From Trema orientale (taxonomy: Eukaryota > Streptophyta > Magnoliopsida > Rosales > Cannabaceae): a stretch of DNA of 64,000 nt. Each line of letters opens with the position of its first letter. Positions within the stretch are counted from its first letter, which is position 1. Positions 12,401 through 23,535 of this stretch are shown here, one piece after another. Under the pieces are notes generated by a model, which worked only from the letters and a program-made list of their open reading frames with translations, was not told the DNA's origin and searched no databases. Where the stretch lies: contig JXTC01000151.1 of the NCBI GenBank assembly GCA_002914845.1, positions 253,738 to 317,737 on the forward strand, given 5' to 3'. The position numbers and the translations under genes are program-made.

Positions 12401-13736
12401 TAGCATTCAAGGGGTTCTTTCTCAAAGAATAATTACTGGAGCTAATATCTTAAATAAGTCAAATGCACATTCTCTGACCCTATTTGAGAAAACAATTGGT
12501 CTATTGCCTATGCCTAACTAAAACATTGTAAACTCAATTACTCCAATTTTCTTCAACCTTTCCCCATAAACTAAATGATTAACAAACATTAATAACAAAG
12601 TGGGGAAAAAAAAAAGACCATTAATCAGCTAGCCTGTGATGTGATTTTGGCCATGAAATTGACACTTGATACTCATTATCTACAAGTTAAAACCGGCAAT
12701 TTTTATTGCATGACTGTTACTATAACACTGACCTTTTAGAATGGATGGATTCCAGTCATTTCACAAATATATATATATATATATCACAGTACTATTTTTT
12801 TCTTTTTTTGCTGAATAAATATATATATGCTCCAGTACTTGAAGTACTTGATATAAGTGTAAATATATATGTGTGTGTGTGTGTGTATGTGCTGCGTTCC
12901 ATTAACAACTAGTGCAAATTAATGTACTTCTTTTTTCAACTTTTGTATGATAACTTAAACTGTCGTACAAGTAGATTATAATTATGTCTATTATACTCCA
13001 TATGAAAGCTGTAAATTTGATGTTATATACATCACAGCCTAACGTACGTTTACCATATCTCTAGCCAAGGAGAGAATATTAATAGATTAAATAAGGGATG
13101 ATGGTGTAAAGTACAGTCAACACTTGTAGATTTGCACTAGACTTTTCCGTATATAGATATATGTACACGCTTTGCAGCCTCTCAGTACTACTTAATAAAG
13201 CACATATATTGTACTGGATCAAGGCTAAAACCAAAAAAAAACAAAACTCGTTATGGAACTGATCAATCAAAAGACAAATGTACTAGAATTAGAGGGTTCA
13301 AATGAAACTTTGAACTTGAAGCTCCATTCTTTGAATCAATTGATCTAGGATTTGGTTTCTATTTCCATGTACGTACCAGAAAAAATATCAATAACCCAAA
13401 GAAAGGACCAAGACTAAGTATGCATGAAATTTAAATGAAAAATCAAAAAAGAAGAAAAATTTAATAAAATATACAGAAGGGTTCAAGAGGAAAGATGATG
13501 AAATATAATAAAATATACACACATATATATATATGGGGGGTAGATAGATCTCACCTGGAACTAGCAAATTCATTGAGCTTTCCCCTTGGGGAGAAGATTA
13601 TGAGTGCCACCTCAGCATCACAAAGAACTGAGAGCTCAAAGGCCTTCTTCAGAAGCCCATTTCGCCTTTTGGAAAAGGTTACCTGACGGCTTGTGGCGTT
13701 CTCAATGCGCCTCATCTGAGTCTTTCCTCTCACCAT
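424..13736 (-). CDS. SOC1: SOC1-like MIKCc MADS-box transcription factor
   Basis: Seven exons read on the minus strand: 13736-13555, 3605-3524, 2595-2534, 2426-2327, 1379-1338, 1051-1010 and 567-424. All have GT/AG borders and consistent phase, giving 654 nt (217 aa), the usual SOC1/TM3-clade size. The internal exon sizes (82, 62, 100, 42, 42 nt) follow the MIKCc pattern. Residues 1-60 are a complete MADS domain (starts [10 protein letters not shown], contains [20 protein letters not shown]). An I region and a K domain (about 88-170, with [20 protein letters not shown]) follow. Residues 196-206 ([11 protein letters not shown]) are the C-terminal SOC1 motif. The start is the conserved MADS ATG. 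Family knowledge: SOC1 is a nuclear floral integrator that binds CArG boxes, often as a heterodimer with AGL24. Odd points: residue 55 is Asn where Tyr is usual (GKLNEF), and intron 1 is 9.95 kb. The next downstream gene on this strand's left flank is outside the window. Identity is very secure; orthology is supported by the LPEAT2 neighbour. Confidence 0.96.
1500..1835. mobile_element. TIR element relic in SOC1 intron 4
   Basis: Two arms are inverted, imperfect copies of each other. The left arm (about 1505-1567) contains TTTGACACTGTTATTCCTTG and a fixed-spacing TGACAATT. The right arm (about 1766-1832), read in reverse complement, gives TTTGGCATTGTTATCATTAG and TGACAATTATG. The long-arm style resembles Mutator-type non-autonomous elements. 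No target duplication was resolved, so boundaries are approximate. Confidence 0.45.
1868..2230 (+). mobile_element. Retroposed fragment with 19-bp target duplication (SOC1 intron 4)
   Basis: The 19-bp sequence caaacttggcttcttaggt occurs at 1849-1867 and again at 2231-2249, exactly flanking 363 bp that end in an A-rich tail (aaaagaaacaaa). That is the signature of target-primed retroposition. The first ~150 bp of the insert read as one open frame of about 50 codons ending in TAG near 2020 (contains [20 protein letters not shown]), which I do not recognise. A pol III box-B-like site (GGTTCAAATTC) follows near 2038. It may be a retroposed mRNA piece joined to SINE sequence. Confidence 0.7.
3352..3486. 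repeat. 35-bp direct repeat with 100-bp period in SOC1 intron 2
   Basis: An exact 35-bp sequence beginning ctatacaaataaagagcat lies at 3352-3386 and 3452-3486. Between them TTTCTTAATGACAGTAAC occurs twice with a 20-bp period (from about 3403 and 3423). The right copy lies 37 bp from the end of exon 2 (3524), within the donor-proximal part of intron 2. Confidence 0.85.
3869..4112. mobile_element. MITE copy A in (TA)n, SOC1 intron 1
   Basis: About 244 bp flanked on both sides by (TA)n. The imperfect terminal inverted repeats of about 46 bp read ggcaccaattcagtaggta at the left and, in reverse complement, ggttgccaatctggtaggta at the right. Each is followed by a T-run and a second ACCTATGCATAGGTA-type hairpin. 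The centre carries a dyad, CCGTTAGATCA ... TGATCCAACGG. No coding capacity. Related copies are at 17784, 25438 and 52907. Confidence 0.85.
7386..7942 (+). pseudogene. Ty3/gypsy integrase C-terminal fragment (decayed)
   Basis: Conceptual translation in shifting frames gives PPTDGQS (from HPQTDGQS), then LPLIEFAWNNSYQ-like sequence, then an open stretch from 7673 with [31 protein letters not shown] and [14 protein letters not shown]. These are the ordered landmarks at the end of a plant Ty3/gypsy polyprotein (end of the integrase core and its C-terminal domain). Stops and frameshifts break the upstream part, and protease, RT and RNase H are absent. It lies in SOC1 intron 1, antisense to the gene. 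Confidence 0.88.
8347..8432 (-). mobile_element. tRNA-derived SINE fragment containing a CArG box
   Basis: On the minus strand: box-A-like TTAGCTTAGTGGTAA, box-B-like GAATTCGAATCCC about 40 bp on, then an A-run (poly-T at 8348-8354 on plus). That layout is a tRNA-related SINE head. No clear target duplication. It includes CCATATTAGG at 8391-8400, a perfect CC(A/T)6GG box. Confidence 0.6.
8526..8738 (+). mobile_element. tRNA-derived SINE with 10-bp target duplication
   Basis: Flanked by ACTGAATTGA at 8516-8525 and 8739-8748. The insert starts TGAAGTGGGTTAGCTCAAGT, a box A (TTAGCTCAAGTGGTAAGAGC), with box B (GATTCGAGTC) about 30 bp later. It then has a GTGGGG-rich body and an A-rich tail (taaaaaaaataataatg). 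Length (213 bp) and layout fit plant Au-like SINEs. It sits in SOC1 intron 1, antisense to the gene. Confidence 0.85.
10960..11490 (+). mobile_element. Possible gypsy LTR relic in SOC1 intron 1
   Basis: Around 11395-11475 the text (GAGACTGATATTTACC..., CCACGTCCTCGGGGTTTG) resembles the R/U5 part of plant gypsy LTRs, and it lies downstream of the same-strand pol fragment at 7386-7942. No paired LTR or termini were found, so this is inference only. Confidence 0.25.
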
Positions 13737-14760
13737 TGTCTAGCTTGGACTCTTGATCAGTCAAAACCCTTTTGATAACAATAATTAAGGAAGATATTGA
13801 TGAAATATTTTCCATATAAAAATAAACAAATTATAAAAATATAAATCTAATAATAAAAGTACTTTGAATGAAATTATTATATATTATTAAGAGGAAAGAA
13901 ATCCTACCCAGATAGGCAAAAACCAAAACCCTGAACGTTCCTTTGTGTGAAAGACAGAAGGAAAATAGAAAGAATGGAACTTGATCAGGTATGAGTGTAA
14001 CTCAGTAGATAGTTAAAGCTATATAAATTAACATCTTTATTCCCTCGATTCAAAACTTGGTTCTTGAGAAAACCAACATGATATGAGCTCATGAATAAAA
14101 AGAAAAATGAGAGAAGGACGAGATCAATTAATTGGGAAAAAAGAAAGGAAGTCTTACCAAATTGGCAAAAAAAGAAAGATACCCAGATAGCCTTTTGAAG
14201 AGAAAAGCCTATATACGGATGTTGAAAAGAAAGACGACTCAGAAGAAACCTGTAGTTATCTGAGCAAGGAGTAGGGAAAGAAGCTATATAGATATTATAC
14301 TATATATTATATCACCAGCTGTGAGTTTCTGATTGAAGGATCAAAGAACACCACAAAGACAAATACAGAACCAAATCTTGTTCAGCTTTAATTGGTTCTT
14401 AATATGCTAAAAATGGAAAGATCTAGTTTTTGAGGAAATCATCAAGAATTTTACCAAATAGGCAAAAAAAAATTAAAAATAAAAAACCCAGAAAAGAGAT
14501 ATATTAAACAATGTACAGAGGTGAGAAAGATGCCATACAAGAAAAGGGAGAGAAATCGAGAGAGAGAGAGAGAGAGTGTGTGTGTGTGTCTGTTTAGTGG
14601 GAAGATTTATGAGGCGTAAAACAAAACAATCCCCATTTAGAAAATTGAATACGAAGAGAGAAAAAAAAAAAAAAAAAAGGAAAGAAATTAGGAAAATTGA
14701 TTGACTTTGTTTGGATCACAAAACTTACCTTTTTTCCTAGTCTTTGTTGTGTTGTGTATC
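13737..14760 (-). promoter_or_regulatory. SOC1 5' leader and proximal promoter region
   Basis: Sequence directly upstream of the SOC1 start codon. On the minus strand it includes an (AC)n(CT)n tract (14590-14558), typical of plant 5' leaders, and a long poly-T near 14675. Three related motifs of the form TTTTTGCC-TAT-TTGGTA occur at about 13906, 14157 and 14453; each ends in a plausible splice donor (best: TTTG|GTAAGA near 14158). Arabidopsis SOC1 has a 5' UTR intron, so one or more leader introns are likely here. I could not place the transcription start or a convincing TATA box. Confidence 0.5.
14558..14590. repeat. (GA)n(GT)n compound microsatellite
   Basis: About 9-10 GA units are followed by about 6-7 GT units on the plus strand. 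In the orientation of SOC1 this is an AC/CT tract inside the probable 5' leader. Confidence 0.9.
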
Positions 14761-15213
14761 ATTAGTCACTCAGTCACTCACTCACCCAACTTTCCTCTAT
14801 TCTCTCTCCTCTTATTGGTTGATTTCCTCAAACCCCACCTAGAAAAAGTAGCAAATATTTTATTGTTATTGTTACTATAGTTAGATCGTTATTTTAAATA
14901 AGGAGTGGAAAAAGAAAACCTCATCCTTTTTTTTGCTTGTTTTGGAAAAAACCCAGAATCCGTACAAAGTTACAAACAATGATTTAAAAATATTTGTATA
15001 TATCAAATAAAGCAATATATTAATAAATAGAAAAGCGAATGAAAAAACAAAAAAAAAAGGGTATGTGGTGACTGTTTTGGGTGCCGCTTTTATTCCGGTC
15101 TTTAACTTCTTTTGTAACTTTATAAATGTTAATTTCTATGGATAATTATCTTGCAGATTGTCCAAAAATCAAAATAAAAAAAAAAGAAAGAAGAAAAGAA
15201 AATTCAAAAGTAG

Positions 15214-15216
<3 letters not shown>

Positions 15217-15249
<33 letters not shown>
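15217..15249. repeat. (GA)16 microsatellite
   Basis: Uninterrupted GA dinucleotides, preceded by an A-rich stretch from about 15173. The long open frames across it on both strands are artefacts of this repeat. Confidence 0.95.
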
Positions 15250-15251
<2 letters not shown>

Positions 15252-17783
15252 GTGAGTCGTGAGGAAAAGAGTGAAATTGGGAGATTCCGTACAAACGATT
15301 GGAACACGTCAACATCGTCCGTACAATGTCGTACACGACGAACCAATAAGGTGCTGAAAACACACAGCGTCTGTTATCATTAAATCTTTTGTCCTGAGAA
15401 TTGGGTGGTGCTAGACCCAGACACATCTTGTCTATGAGGCGCATCACATACACACCTCTTTATTTTTTTTATTTATTTGTTTTAATTCTTTTGTATTGTA
15501 TTATTTTACTTTTTTATGTTTTTTTGTTACTGTTATTACTATCATTTGGTTGGTTCGTACGTGGTGCTTATTTTATCGTCTTCCAAAGGTTTCAAATTCT
15601 ATCTGGATTAATGTACATGTGATTCTCATGACCTTTGAGTTCATTTTCATGTTGGTCCATCAGTTTATATTACATCTTGAAGTCTTAAGTCCTCCTGACA
15701 ATATTTCACTAATGATTTCTATCAAAATTAGTGATGGGAAATTCACAAAAAGAGGGAAACAAAACAACATTTTAAACCAAAATTAAGGACTATACACTAT
15801 ACAAATGAAAAGTTCAAAAAACTTATATATAAACAAAAATGAAATTCGAAAGTTTAGGATTGCGTACGCTTAATTACTCAATCTAGTAGTGTATGATAGC
15901 TTTAATTTGATAAGGGTTGACTTCTTTTTGTTTTGTTTTTTTTCCCCCTCCGTTTTTATGTTAAAAGTTTATACTCACACTAGGGAGTAGGGCCTTATAG
16001 TAGAGTATGAAATACTTACAATTAGTGCACTTTAAAAAAAAGAAAACCAGCTTTGTTGGGTAAATCTTAATAATGCATATACACTTCTTTTTTTCCTTCA
16101 ATTATCTCAGTGTGTAAGGGGGTCCATTAATTTGAACCGGTATGACCTATTGGCATCCTATAACAATTATGCAAATTTGGCACAAGCTATGTAAGCTCGG
16201 ACAAGGTAGTTAAAACAATCGATAACGATTACTATCTACACCAATTAAATTAACGAGGTATGTATTGTTATGTATAAATATGGGATTGTAAATACCAAAC
16301 ACAAACTCTAAAACATTCATGTAAAACTGATAAGTAGGGATTCATTGAGTATACCTGAGTCCATGATTCAATACCGTAGTCTGGACGATAAACCTAAGGT
16401 GGAAGCGTAAGAAATTGACTGTAATTGCTAGAGGATTTGATCTTCTGTAGCCTAAAGCCTTATATTAATTTTATTCCATTCCATAATAAACTAAATATAG
16501 TGATCTTCATTCAGACACTGATTTCAACATGTCAATCAAATAACTCAATCGATTTTCTTTTCCATTCCATTCCTATTCCTTTTCTATTTTTGTTTAGCAA
16601 CCAAACGCCACCTAAATGATTTGATTTGCATGGCTGGTCCCCAGCTTTTTATTTTTCTTGCAAACTTATCCTCTACTTTTCTTTTTTCTTTTTCCTTTTT
16701 AGGGAGAAATAAAAAGAGTGAAAACGATTAGAAAAAAATAGAGATACACTCGAGTCAAAAAGAAAAATAAGAGGTGTGTTATTAATATGCACTATAATAT
16801 ATATTTTTGATAATTAAAGAGCCAGCAAAACAATAATGATTTTACTAATAGAATAGGTCAAATCATAAAGTAATTCTAAGATATTAAAAAATAAACAAAT
16901 TCATTATTTCTTTGTGATTAAATTCTTTTATTTTTCCATGGGCACTTAAATAGCGAAAAAGAAATAAGTTGATGACGAATATTCCAAGAAAAATAAGGTT
17001 TGGGAACCCATCATGAAAACGAGTTTGAAATATCTTATAATAAAAAAAAAAAAAATTGACTAACGGTGGAATTGGACAGGAAGGACCAAAATGCGTGAGT
17101 TCTATAATGTTGTAGTCATAAATGTCATATATATATATATATATATAGAGATAGAGAGATTGAGATATGGGTTGAGATCTAATATGCCAAAGCGACATAT
17201 AAGGTTTTGAGGTAATGGTGCATATAAGCCTTTGGAAAATTACAATCCAATTCTTCAATTTTTGGATTTATTTCAAATTTTAACATGTCGACCCAACTGA
17301 AAAATTCAACCAAACTAACTAAACCTATAAATTTACCAAATACAATATATATTTTTTAATCTAAAGTTGCCAAACATGACACAAATTATTGCATCTTGTC
17401 TTGTTTAATCATAATTTTCTAGGTTTAAATTTGTTTACTTGAGTTTTTCAATGTTTATGAACTAGTAATTTCTATTTTTAGCTTATTAATTTTGACAAAT
17501 TGTGTGAACCATGGAAAAAATAAACCAAAATCCAAATTTGTATAAATACAATTTTCTATTAAAAAAAAACCTAGGGATAGTTTATGAAGTTTTCTCTATT
17601 ACATATAATGAATACTCATTGAATGTTTAATATTTTAATATATCTAACTGCCTAAACAGTCATTAAGTAAGATTTTCATAATATATTGGACTGATTAAAT
17701 AAAAGTTAATAGAAATACGAACATTCAGAAACACTATTTACCTTTATATCACAAAGTGACAATTCTTATCTTGTTATTGAATC

Positions 17784-17963
17784 TGCCAATGAAAAAAAAA
17801 AAAAAAAGTATTTTCTCCTTATTATATTAAAAAATAAGAGAGAGAAATAGCATTAATGATGCACATCATTATAGCCGTTAGATCACCATTAGATGATGAT
17901 CCAACGGCGAAAAAAAATACTTACACATAGAATAAAAAAAAAATAGCTAGTGGATTGGCAACC
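17784..17963. mobile_element. MITE copy B (5'-truncated)
   Basis: Matches copy A from the CCAATGAAAAA segment onward: AGAGAGAAATAGCATTAATG, GCCGTTAGATCA ... TGATCCAACGGC, and the right end TGGATTGGCAACC, followed by a (TA)n-type tract. The left inverted repeat is missing, so this copy is truncated or deleted. Confidence 0.8.
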
Positions 17964-20900
17964 TATATATATACATATATATTTATTATTTGCTCTGGAC
18001 AGTGAACACTGCACAGCTTCTGGTGGTTGCCAACTAGTGATGATTACTGTGCTGTTTATGTGCATTTTTCGTTTTTGGTTGAATGTCGTTTCTGTACATT
18101 TAAAGATTATTGAATAAAAAAAGCACCACCCACTGGGCTCACTGTGAACAGAACTTGAGAAAGCCATAAGGTATGGAGTGAATGGGACCACATCCACAAG
18201 AGCATGATATGCTAATGCTCCGCATTTTAATTTTAATTTATGTGCCCTTCTTTTCTTTTTCTCCAACGTTTATGTCATCCTACGGTCTAGATCTTACCTT
18301 GGGATTCATGTTCAGTAATTAAATTGAGGCTCACATCATACCCTCTTCCTAGATATTTTTCTTTTTGGCAGTCTAGTGTTGGCACAGTAGCTTTTTGCTA
18401 CTTACTAGGATTTATTTGTAACTTTTAAAAGTAACATAAAGATAAAGGACTTCCATTTGTCTAGCAGCCGCATCCAATGGTTGTGTTCCTATGTTTTCAC
18501 ACTTGAGCCAATGACACCATATGTTCACCTTTTTTATCTCAAATATTGTTCCCTTATCACCACTTGTCACCTTGGAGTAATCACAGTCCTGGAATATAAA
18601 AAATATATATATATATATTCTTATTATCTATTGAAGCAATAATTCCGTTGGTATTTGTTTGTTGAAGTCTTTCTAAGATAAGCTTACCATACCAATATAT
18701 ATAAAAAGGTTTGCTTCCGACTTCTTAACCTTCTAAGCGGTTACAATTAGACCATTATACGAGGTCATTTGTTCTTATAATTTAATTTTTTAGAGTGTCA
18801 AAATATAGCATGCTAATTTTATATCATGCCACAATATTATCATACTCCAAGCGGAATGGAATGAAAAAAAAAAAAAAAAGGAATGCTGCATATATCTTGG
18901 ATATTTCAATCTCATCTTTCTTTCTCTTTTTCTCTTCTTCTATAAATAAATTACCATATTCCCGAGTGTGACTTTTCTCTTTAAGCCTTACTCTTTATCT
19001 TTAGAAAGGAAGGGGGCAGACAAAAACAACATGTATATTGTCTTAGTCAAGAAGTAAGAGAAAAAAAAAAAATCTTTCAAGTGGGTTCTAATTATTAGTC
19101 CAAATAGCTTGTAATTAAGTGGGTTTTGAGATTTATTCTCTGGTACAATTATTATATCCCAATAAGGATTTAATCCCACACGATGTGATTAATTTATCTA
19201 CTTGGCCGTTTCTCTATTCCCATATCTCTATAAGTCTCTATCAATATCCAAGACATGTTTGTTAATCGAAAGGAATGTACAAAGATTGTTTCCTTTTCAT
19301 TCATTTATAAATTTACTTTTGTGGCCTCCATATAATTAGAAATTGGAAAACGAAAATCCAATTTGACTTTATTCTTGTAATCTCATTTAGATAAAAGTGC
19401 AAATTACTTATACGCCCTTATTTTACTTTTGAAACAACTCTAAATGGCCCCTCACTAATAATATTGTACGTGCAACATTGGTAATTGATCGTTATTTGAT
19501 TCGTAGTATTCCGAAATTTCTAAATTGTAAAGGGTAAATATGAACTGAGAAAGATTCCAAGTTCTTATAGGCAAGTAAACACAAGAAGTAAATTCAGCAA
19601 AAAAAAAAAAAAGGAAATCCATTCTTTTGTTGTCTCTCATTCATTTCCAAACTAGTCCAATGTGGCTCTTCCATCTATAACATATTAGTAAACAGGTCAT
19701 CAATGTTTTGTCCTCCGTTTTCACTTTTTACAACCACCGGCCATATTTTAGGATGTTTTTCTGTTGCAATAAAGGCAAATATCTAATTTTGGTGTTTTAA
19801 TTCGTATCTAACCAACAAATTAATGCCACATCAATTAAAACATCTGAAATATCTGATTAATTATTTTTTTAAAAAAAACTCTATTATTTTCATTTAAGTT
19901 TTCGATATGATGTGATGTGAAGTCATTAGTAAATTAGAGATGATTTAGAACAAAAAATTGGACTTGGGATTTGGATTCATAGTAATATCCATGCAATTAC
20001 AGTAACATCCGTGCCATTACCTAAGATGGGAATTTTGTTATCAGACATGATGGTACATTATATTTAGCCCCCCACTCAATTTTATTTTTCCTTTAAAAAA
20101 ACTTAATTATTCACTTGTAATTATAGTTTTTTAACCTAAATTATACACTAAACTCCCACTTAAAAATAGATAAAATATAAAATAGTCCTCACAAAATAGA
20201 CAAAATATAATTTTAACCTTTACTAAACGATAATCTTGGCTATGTCCCTGTTTGTGATAGAGCTTTTTTTTTTTTTTATGTACCAGTAAAGTTTTATCTT
20301 TCTAAACTGTTGGATCAAGTTTGATAGATAGAAATCATTTCTAAAAAATTATAAAAAAAAAGACCCCACAAACCGTTGGATTTAGCTCTATTGATAAATA
20401 TAGAGAAATTTACACCTAAAAAATCTACTATGAAAAAATTAAGGGACTCACCTATACATGTTTTTAAAATTAACATTTATTTGTCATTTTACATATATAA
20501 AATTACTTAGATACTCTATTCCCTAATAAAACTTAAAATATATATATTTTTCTAATAAACTCCAAACTAATTCTGCCACCACTGTAGGTCTTGATCATGA
20601 TCACGGCAGTACCTTCGCTCGACTAGAGTCGAAATTTTTTTACTGCAATTGAACTTGTTTTGCTCCTCTCTCGGCCAGTTCACCTAATTTTCGACCAACA
20701 GCCAAAATTTTTTGACTCTAGTCGAATATTATCGGTCGAAAAATTATGATCCTGGTCAAACATGGTCGGTCGCTTTCTTGGTATCGTCTCCTTCATTTCT
20801 ATCCTTTTTTTGGTCGAAAATTTACGAATATATCGAGTTAGGGATGATTTTAGAATTTCGAAATTTTCATTAAATAAAAGTCCTAATTTTGTAGATGATT

Positions 20901-21937
20901 TATAGATTGTCAATTTTTTCATCACATACTTTAAATGATGGTCAAAATTGATAATGTCCTACATATATATATCTACCACAAACTTGTTCTAAGAATGTAT
21001 GTTCTAATTCACATTTTAATGTTATGGATTTTGGAAAGGAAATGCAGTCAGTAGCTTGATTCACCAAAACACTCCGTCGGCCTTTTTTTCACACGAATAG
21101 GAAAAATAATAAAAACGGATAAGTAGGAACTGGGAATAAACAATTTTCATAATGGACGTTTCTTACTTTCACCGTCGGATTTTACTTCGATATGTCATAT
21201 TAGTTGCATAGTATTTGATTTTGCCCACATATAATCTGACACTCAGATTCGTGTTATACTATGTACCCTAGCTACCAAATTAAACCCTTAAACTAATTTT
21301 ATATATAGTTCTTTTTTGTTTCGACCGTTCAACAAGAACGTAATTTGTGCAATGACAAGTAGCCAACTTAACACCACAAAAGCATTAATTCTTTGGTATA
21401 TGCTCGGTTTCAGTTTCTCATCGACATCTAGTGTACATATGCATTAGTAATTAATGGGCCAGAGAAAAGTATCAATATCCTTTTAGGCCCTTACTTTAAT
21501 TATATCATATCACCCTTATGTGTTTAACAAGTTGCTGCAAGTCACGCCATCAACATCTAACAATTATTATTACAAAAGAACTCGTATAAAAGAATTTAGG
21601 GATAATATCATTTTTGTACATTGTATTTTGACACTTTGTTCAATTTATACTTTATATTTTGGTTATTATCAATGTTGATCTTTAGATTTAAAATCTGTTA
21701 CAAATTTATACGCTGACACTAATTTAGAACAGTTAATTTACCAAGATGATTTAATAAATTTATTCTGCTATCAGTTTTTATACAGTTTATTTTTAATTTT
21801 TTAAATGGCGTTTTTTAAAATGATTTTTTTTTTGAAAAAAAGGTAATCTACAATAGAAGTTTGTGATAACTACAAAAAAATATCATGAAGTATGACATTT
21901 CTATAATTTTAACCCTGTTTTTTAGCTTCTACAAAAT

Positions 21938-22152
21938 AATATCTCCACATTTTAAATCTCTACAAACTTGTATCTTCTTTGTACAAATTAGGTGATTTAT
22001 ACTAACTGTTTTAAGTTATTTTCAATAGATTTTTTTGTGTCAGTCAGCAGAAATTAGATATTCTCAATTCAAATTCCGTGTTTAGTGAGAAATTTGTTAG
22101 TTAATTTATATGTAGAAGGTACAAATTTGTAAAGATTTAAAATGTGGATATA
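21938..22152. repeat. Inverted repeat, arms about 41 bp
   Basis: The arm at about 21938-21978 (ATCTCCACATTTTAAATCTC ...) is matched in reverse complement by 22112-22152 (ATCCACATTTTAAATCTTTA ...), roughly 85-90 % by eye, around a ~130-bp loop. It could be a small foldback element; no target duplication was identified. Confidence 0.6.
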
Positions 22153-23051
22153 TAATTTGGCACAAGCCAAAAGACATGGTTAAATTTGCAGAAATGCTAT
22201 ACTTCAGGGTATTTTTTACAAATAACCCTAGAAGTTTTATACATCTAAAAATGAAAACTCTACAGTCTACAACCAATAACTATTGGGCTCTCGGCAAAAT
22301 ACTCCCTTTTTCAAAGTCACTTTTAGGAAATATTTTTCTTATTTCTATATGTCCCTTTATTTCTAAAATAGACAGGATAGTTTACAACGGAAAGCTTTCC
22401 CAGTACAATAATTACTCGGGTAGGGCATATATATACAAGTAGGGTTCATACTGGCTGCTCAACCAATTTTGTACAATCTACATGTACCATTAATTAAGAG
22501 GTACGACATACTCTCTCAATTCATTACCTATGGTTGGAGGAAGTGACAAGGTTAGCAAGGAAAGAGTTCGTGAGTTATACTTCTACCAACTAGGACAATA
22601 TAGTTTTTATTCCATTCAAATTTAATTATTGCAACTAGGGTTTCTTTTACAACATTTTTCATGGATTGAACACTAGACCCCAGACTTTTTCTTTTTCTTT
22701 TTTTCCCATAGATTTTTAACTATTTGGCTTTTATAATGTTCAAGTTATCTTTCTCTTCTTTTCTTTCTTTTTTTTTTTTCGGAAAGAAGTCCAAGTTATC
22801 CTTTAAGTTTTTTTAAATACCAACTGAAAAGTTATCACACACCAGGCATAAGTCAAAACGTATTCAAATACTAATTAAATTTATGCCCGATATAGTTCCA
22901 AGTATATAAAAATTTCATCTCTGTATTAAGGATAGTTTGGACAATGTAGAAATTAACACTATGTTTAGTAAAAAAGAGGGAGAGTAATAAAGATAGGAAA
23001 ATTAGAAAGGATAAGGAGTGTGAAGGAGGTATAGGAGTGTCATAAACTCTT

Positions 23052-23535
23052 ATGGCACGTTTAATTCGCCGTAATCGTAATCGTAATCAGAATAAATAAA
23101 AAGGGAAACGAATGCAAATAAAATAGAATGATATGAAAATTATTATTTGTATTATGTTATGCACTTCAAACTAATAGGAAAATGAATCATATTCATTAGA
23201 ATACTATTTATTTGTTTACTTAACCTAGGAAAAGTAACGAGAATGAGTTATATTTACTAAACTGTCCTTTTAAATATATGTACGTTTTAAAGTAGATGGA
23301 TTTTTTGGGGTAAAATTGTATTTTACAATTTTAATATTTAAAAAGGAGGAAATGAGTATTTATGGGTAATCACATTCCTTAGAGTATTGGTAGGGGAAGC
23401 ATTCTCATTCTTTTTCTTTAAATTTATGTGAGCCCCACACATTTCTCCATTTCCCATATTTTAGTAAATAATTAAATGGAAATCATTACCTCATATATCA
23501 TTCCCATTGCTTTTTAGTAAACATGCCATTTAGTC
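23052..23535. mobile_element. Possible TIR element relic
   Basis: The left end ATGGCACGTTTAATTCGCC is mirrored at the right by a reverse-complement ATGGCATGTTTACTAAA, with a body rich in GAATG/CATTC motifs, as in common plant MITEs whose ends read GGCAYGTTT. Termini and target duplication are not resolved. Confidence 0.35.

Larger units (their letters stand above)
3606..13554 (-). other. SOC1 intron 1, about 9.95 kb
   Basis: Donor after codon position 2 of residue 61 (CCAG|GTGAGA at 13555/13554) and acceptor CTTCAG|T at 3606/3605. No other exon of the gene lies inside. It contains a (TA)n-flanked MITE (3869-4112), a decayed gypsy pol fragment (about 7386-7942), a minus-strand tRNA-like SINE piece (about 8347-8432), a plus-strand SINE with target duplications (8526-8738), a possible gypsy LTR relic (about 10960-11490) and (TA)n/(GA)n tracts near 11552 and 11785. 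The rest is unassigned AT-rich DNA. Intron 1 of SOC1-type genes is normally one to a few kb, so most of this length is probably inserted DNA. Confidence 0.93.

Noticed and set aside
15146..15453. Overlapping open frames of 66-94 codons around 15.1-15.5 kb on both strands
   Set aside because: They are created by the (GA)16 tract and an A-rich run (poly-RE / poly-SL peptides) and show no domain or splice context.
16884..17258. 124-codon minus-strand open frame
   Set aside because: Contains a (TA)n-derived IYIYIYIY stretch, low-complexity content and no recognisable domain.
17889..18266. 125-codon minus-strand open frame
   Set aside because: Overlaps MITE copy B and flanking AT-rich DNA; no domain or coding-like composition.
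20622..20728. Inverted repeat around CGACTAGAGTC with a cluster of TCG-containing motifs
   Set aside because: Arms are only about 20 bp and imperfect, with no target duplication; too weak to call an element.
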